The position numbers and the translations under genes are program-made. DNA of 64,000 nucleotides, from NCBI RefSeq assembly GCF_002813425.1, contig NZ_PHUL01000001.1:806001-870000 (forward strand), read 5' to 3'. The notes under the pieces were generated by a model, which made no database searches, was not told the origin of the DNA, and worked only from the letters and a program-made list of their open reading frames with translations. Shown in pieces: positions 63,474 to 64,000 of the stretch. The stretch's first letter is position 1. Every line of letters starts with the position of its first letter. Origin of the DNA: Cellulophaga sp. RHA19 (lineage in GTDB: Bacteria; Bacteroidota; Bacteroidia; Flavobacteriales; Flavobacteriaceae).

Positions 63474-64000
63474 AGTTCTTTTATTAAGTGTAAATGCCTG
63501 GAGGCAATTTTATTATCAAACAGAACCTTTTGTGCTTCAATTTGAATATTAAATTTCTGGTCTTTTATAATTGCATCTATATTACTTATAAAATCACAAA
63601 CCTGTTTGTTTTTCATATTTTCGCCTTTATAAATAGCTTCATTACTTGCAAAACCCTTGTAAATCAACTCTTGATTATCTACATAAAAACCGCTAAGAAT
63701 TGGCATTTTAACACAGGAAAGTTCATATAAAATAGTACTGGCTGGTACAATTGCAAAATTACATAGTTGCATAGTTTTTATTAAATCTTCTTCACTAAGA
63801 TTTCTATATGTTTTTATTTTACCAGAATGTTTTTCTTCTAAATAAAAAATTTCTTTATGTTTATATGCAGCTCCTAAAACAACGTGTATATTTTTAAAAT
63901 TAGAAATTTTTAAAAGCGATTCGACAGCTTTCAAGCTTAAATTAAAAGGATCTGCACCGCCAAAACATACAAATACGCTATCAATTACGTTTATCACTCT
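63467..64000 (-). CDS. pseG: UDP-2,4-diacetamido-2,4,6-trideoxy-beta-L-altropyranose hydrolase, 3' part
   Basis: The visible 177 C-terminal residues (of about 330) begin VINVIDSVFVCFGGADPFNLSLKAVESL. They include YRNLSEEDLIKTMQLCNFAIVPASTILYELSCVKMPIL, which is the PseG/MurG-like donor-binding half with the CFGGADP loop. The enzyme removes UDP from the altrose derivative to supply PseI. The start is outside the window; the GTG at 63997 is just a Val codon. It overlaps the formyltransferase by 7 bases. The gene continues to the right, where pseB, pseC, pseF and pseH would be expected. Confidence 0.82.
   Translation of the reverse strand, partial: RVINVIDSVFVCFGGADPFNLSLKAVESLLKISNFKNIHVVLGAAYKHKEIFYLEEKHSGKIKTYRNLSEEDLIKTMQLCNFAIVPASTILYELSCVKMPILSGFYVDNQELIYKGFASNEAIYKGENMKNKQVCDFISNIDAIIKDQKFNIQIEAQKVLFDNKIASRHLHLIKELC

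Noticed and set aside
49230..64000. Mobile element or phage origin of the A+T-rich polysaccharide cluster
   Set aside because: No integrase, transposase, tRNA or terminal repeats are seen. High A+T is ordinary for Wzx/Wzy genes, although exchange by recombination remains possible.

Overview
The window is a chromosomal stretch of a low-GC member of the Flavobacteriaceae (Bacteroidota), probably marine or gliding. The supporting signs are the Bacteroidota-type -7 promoter motif TAnnTTTG upstream of many genes, a B. fragilis-type succinate dehydrogenase, an ATP synthase operon without atpD/atpC, a PorW/SprE-like type IX secretion lipoprotein, bactofilin, SusC/SusD proteins, and small proteins known to me mainly from flavobacteria. 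The genus cannot be fixed from sequence alone; nothing points to a plasmid or phage. I see no tRNA, rRNA, CRISPR array or IS element.

Layout. 1-3.2 kb: sdhCAB on the minus strand (sdhB runs off the left edge). 3.3-5.1 kb: rimK overlapping an aspartoacylase-like zinc hydrolase. 5.5-9 kb: a PhoX-like lipoprotein with a collagen-like stretch, then a lipoprotein joining an imelysin-like helical region to a di-heme cytochrome c peroxidase. 9-12.8 kb: an outer-membrane barrel-like protein and a 950-residue BNR/VPS10-type propeller protein. 13.1-19.3 kb: pepP, an OmpA-family protein, a sugar nucleotidyltransferase, dut, a flippase-like protein and a small lipoprotein. 19.5-28.3 kb: porW, bactofilin, atpZ-like, a small membrane protein, then atpB-E-F-H-A-G. 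28.5-33.2 kb: a PadR regulator, three related membrane proteins and an ABC exporter pair. 33.4-35.3 kb: a PaaE-like reductase and a patatin. 35.5-42.3 kb: a SusC-SusD-nucleoside hydrolase-MTR-kinase-like operon. 42.4-49.1 kb: DUF2064, TetR, CPBP protease, GT9, DUF4254, two small-family membrane proteins and purD. 49.2-64 kb: a tightly packed surface-polysaccharide cluster, all on the minus strand.

How the genes work together. The polysaccharide cluster reads from the right edge: PseG (partial), an N-formyltransferase, a PseI-like synthase, a PhyH-like dioxygenase, an acetyltransferase, a Wzx-like flippase, a capsule-type transferase, two O-antigen polymerase/ligase-type proteins, glycosyltransferases, a second acetyltransferase, a polyprenyl-phosphate sugar transferase, and a UDP-glucuronate decarboxylase-like SDR. 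Together they suggest a Wzx/Wzy-type glycan that contains a pseudaminic-acid-like sugar, possibly N-formylated, and perhaps xylose.

The most interesting system is the 35.5-42.3 kb operon. It pairs a SusCD outer-membrane importer with a lipid-anchored nucleoside hydrolase and a cytoplasmic kinase resembling 5-methylthioribose kinase. It looks like a nucleoside or nucleoside-analogue scavenging route. Next in interest is the PadR/membrane-protein/ABC module, with a 36-bp dyad in its divergent control region and a conspicuous internal duplication.
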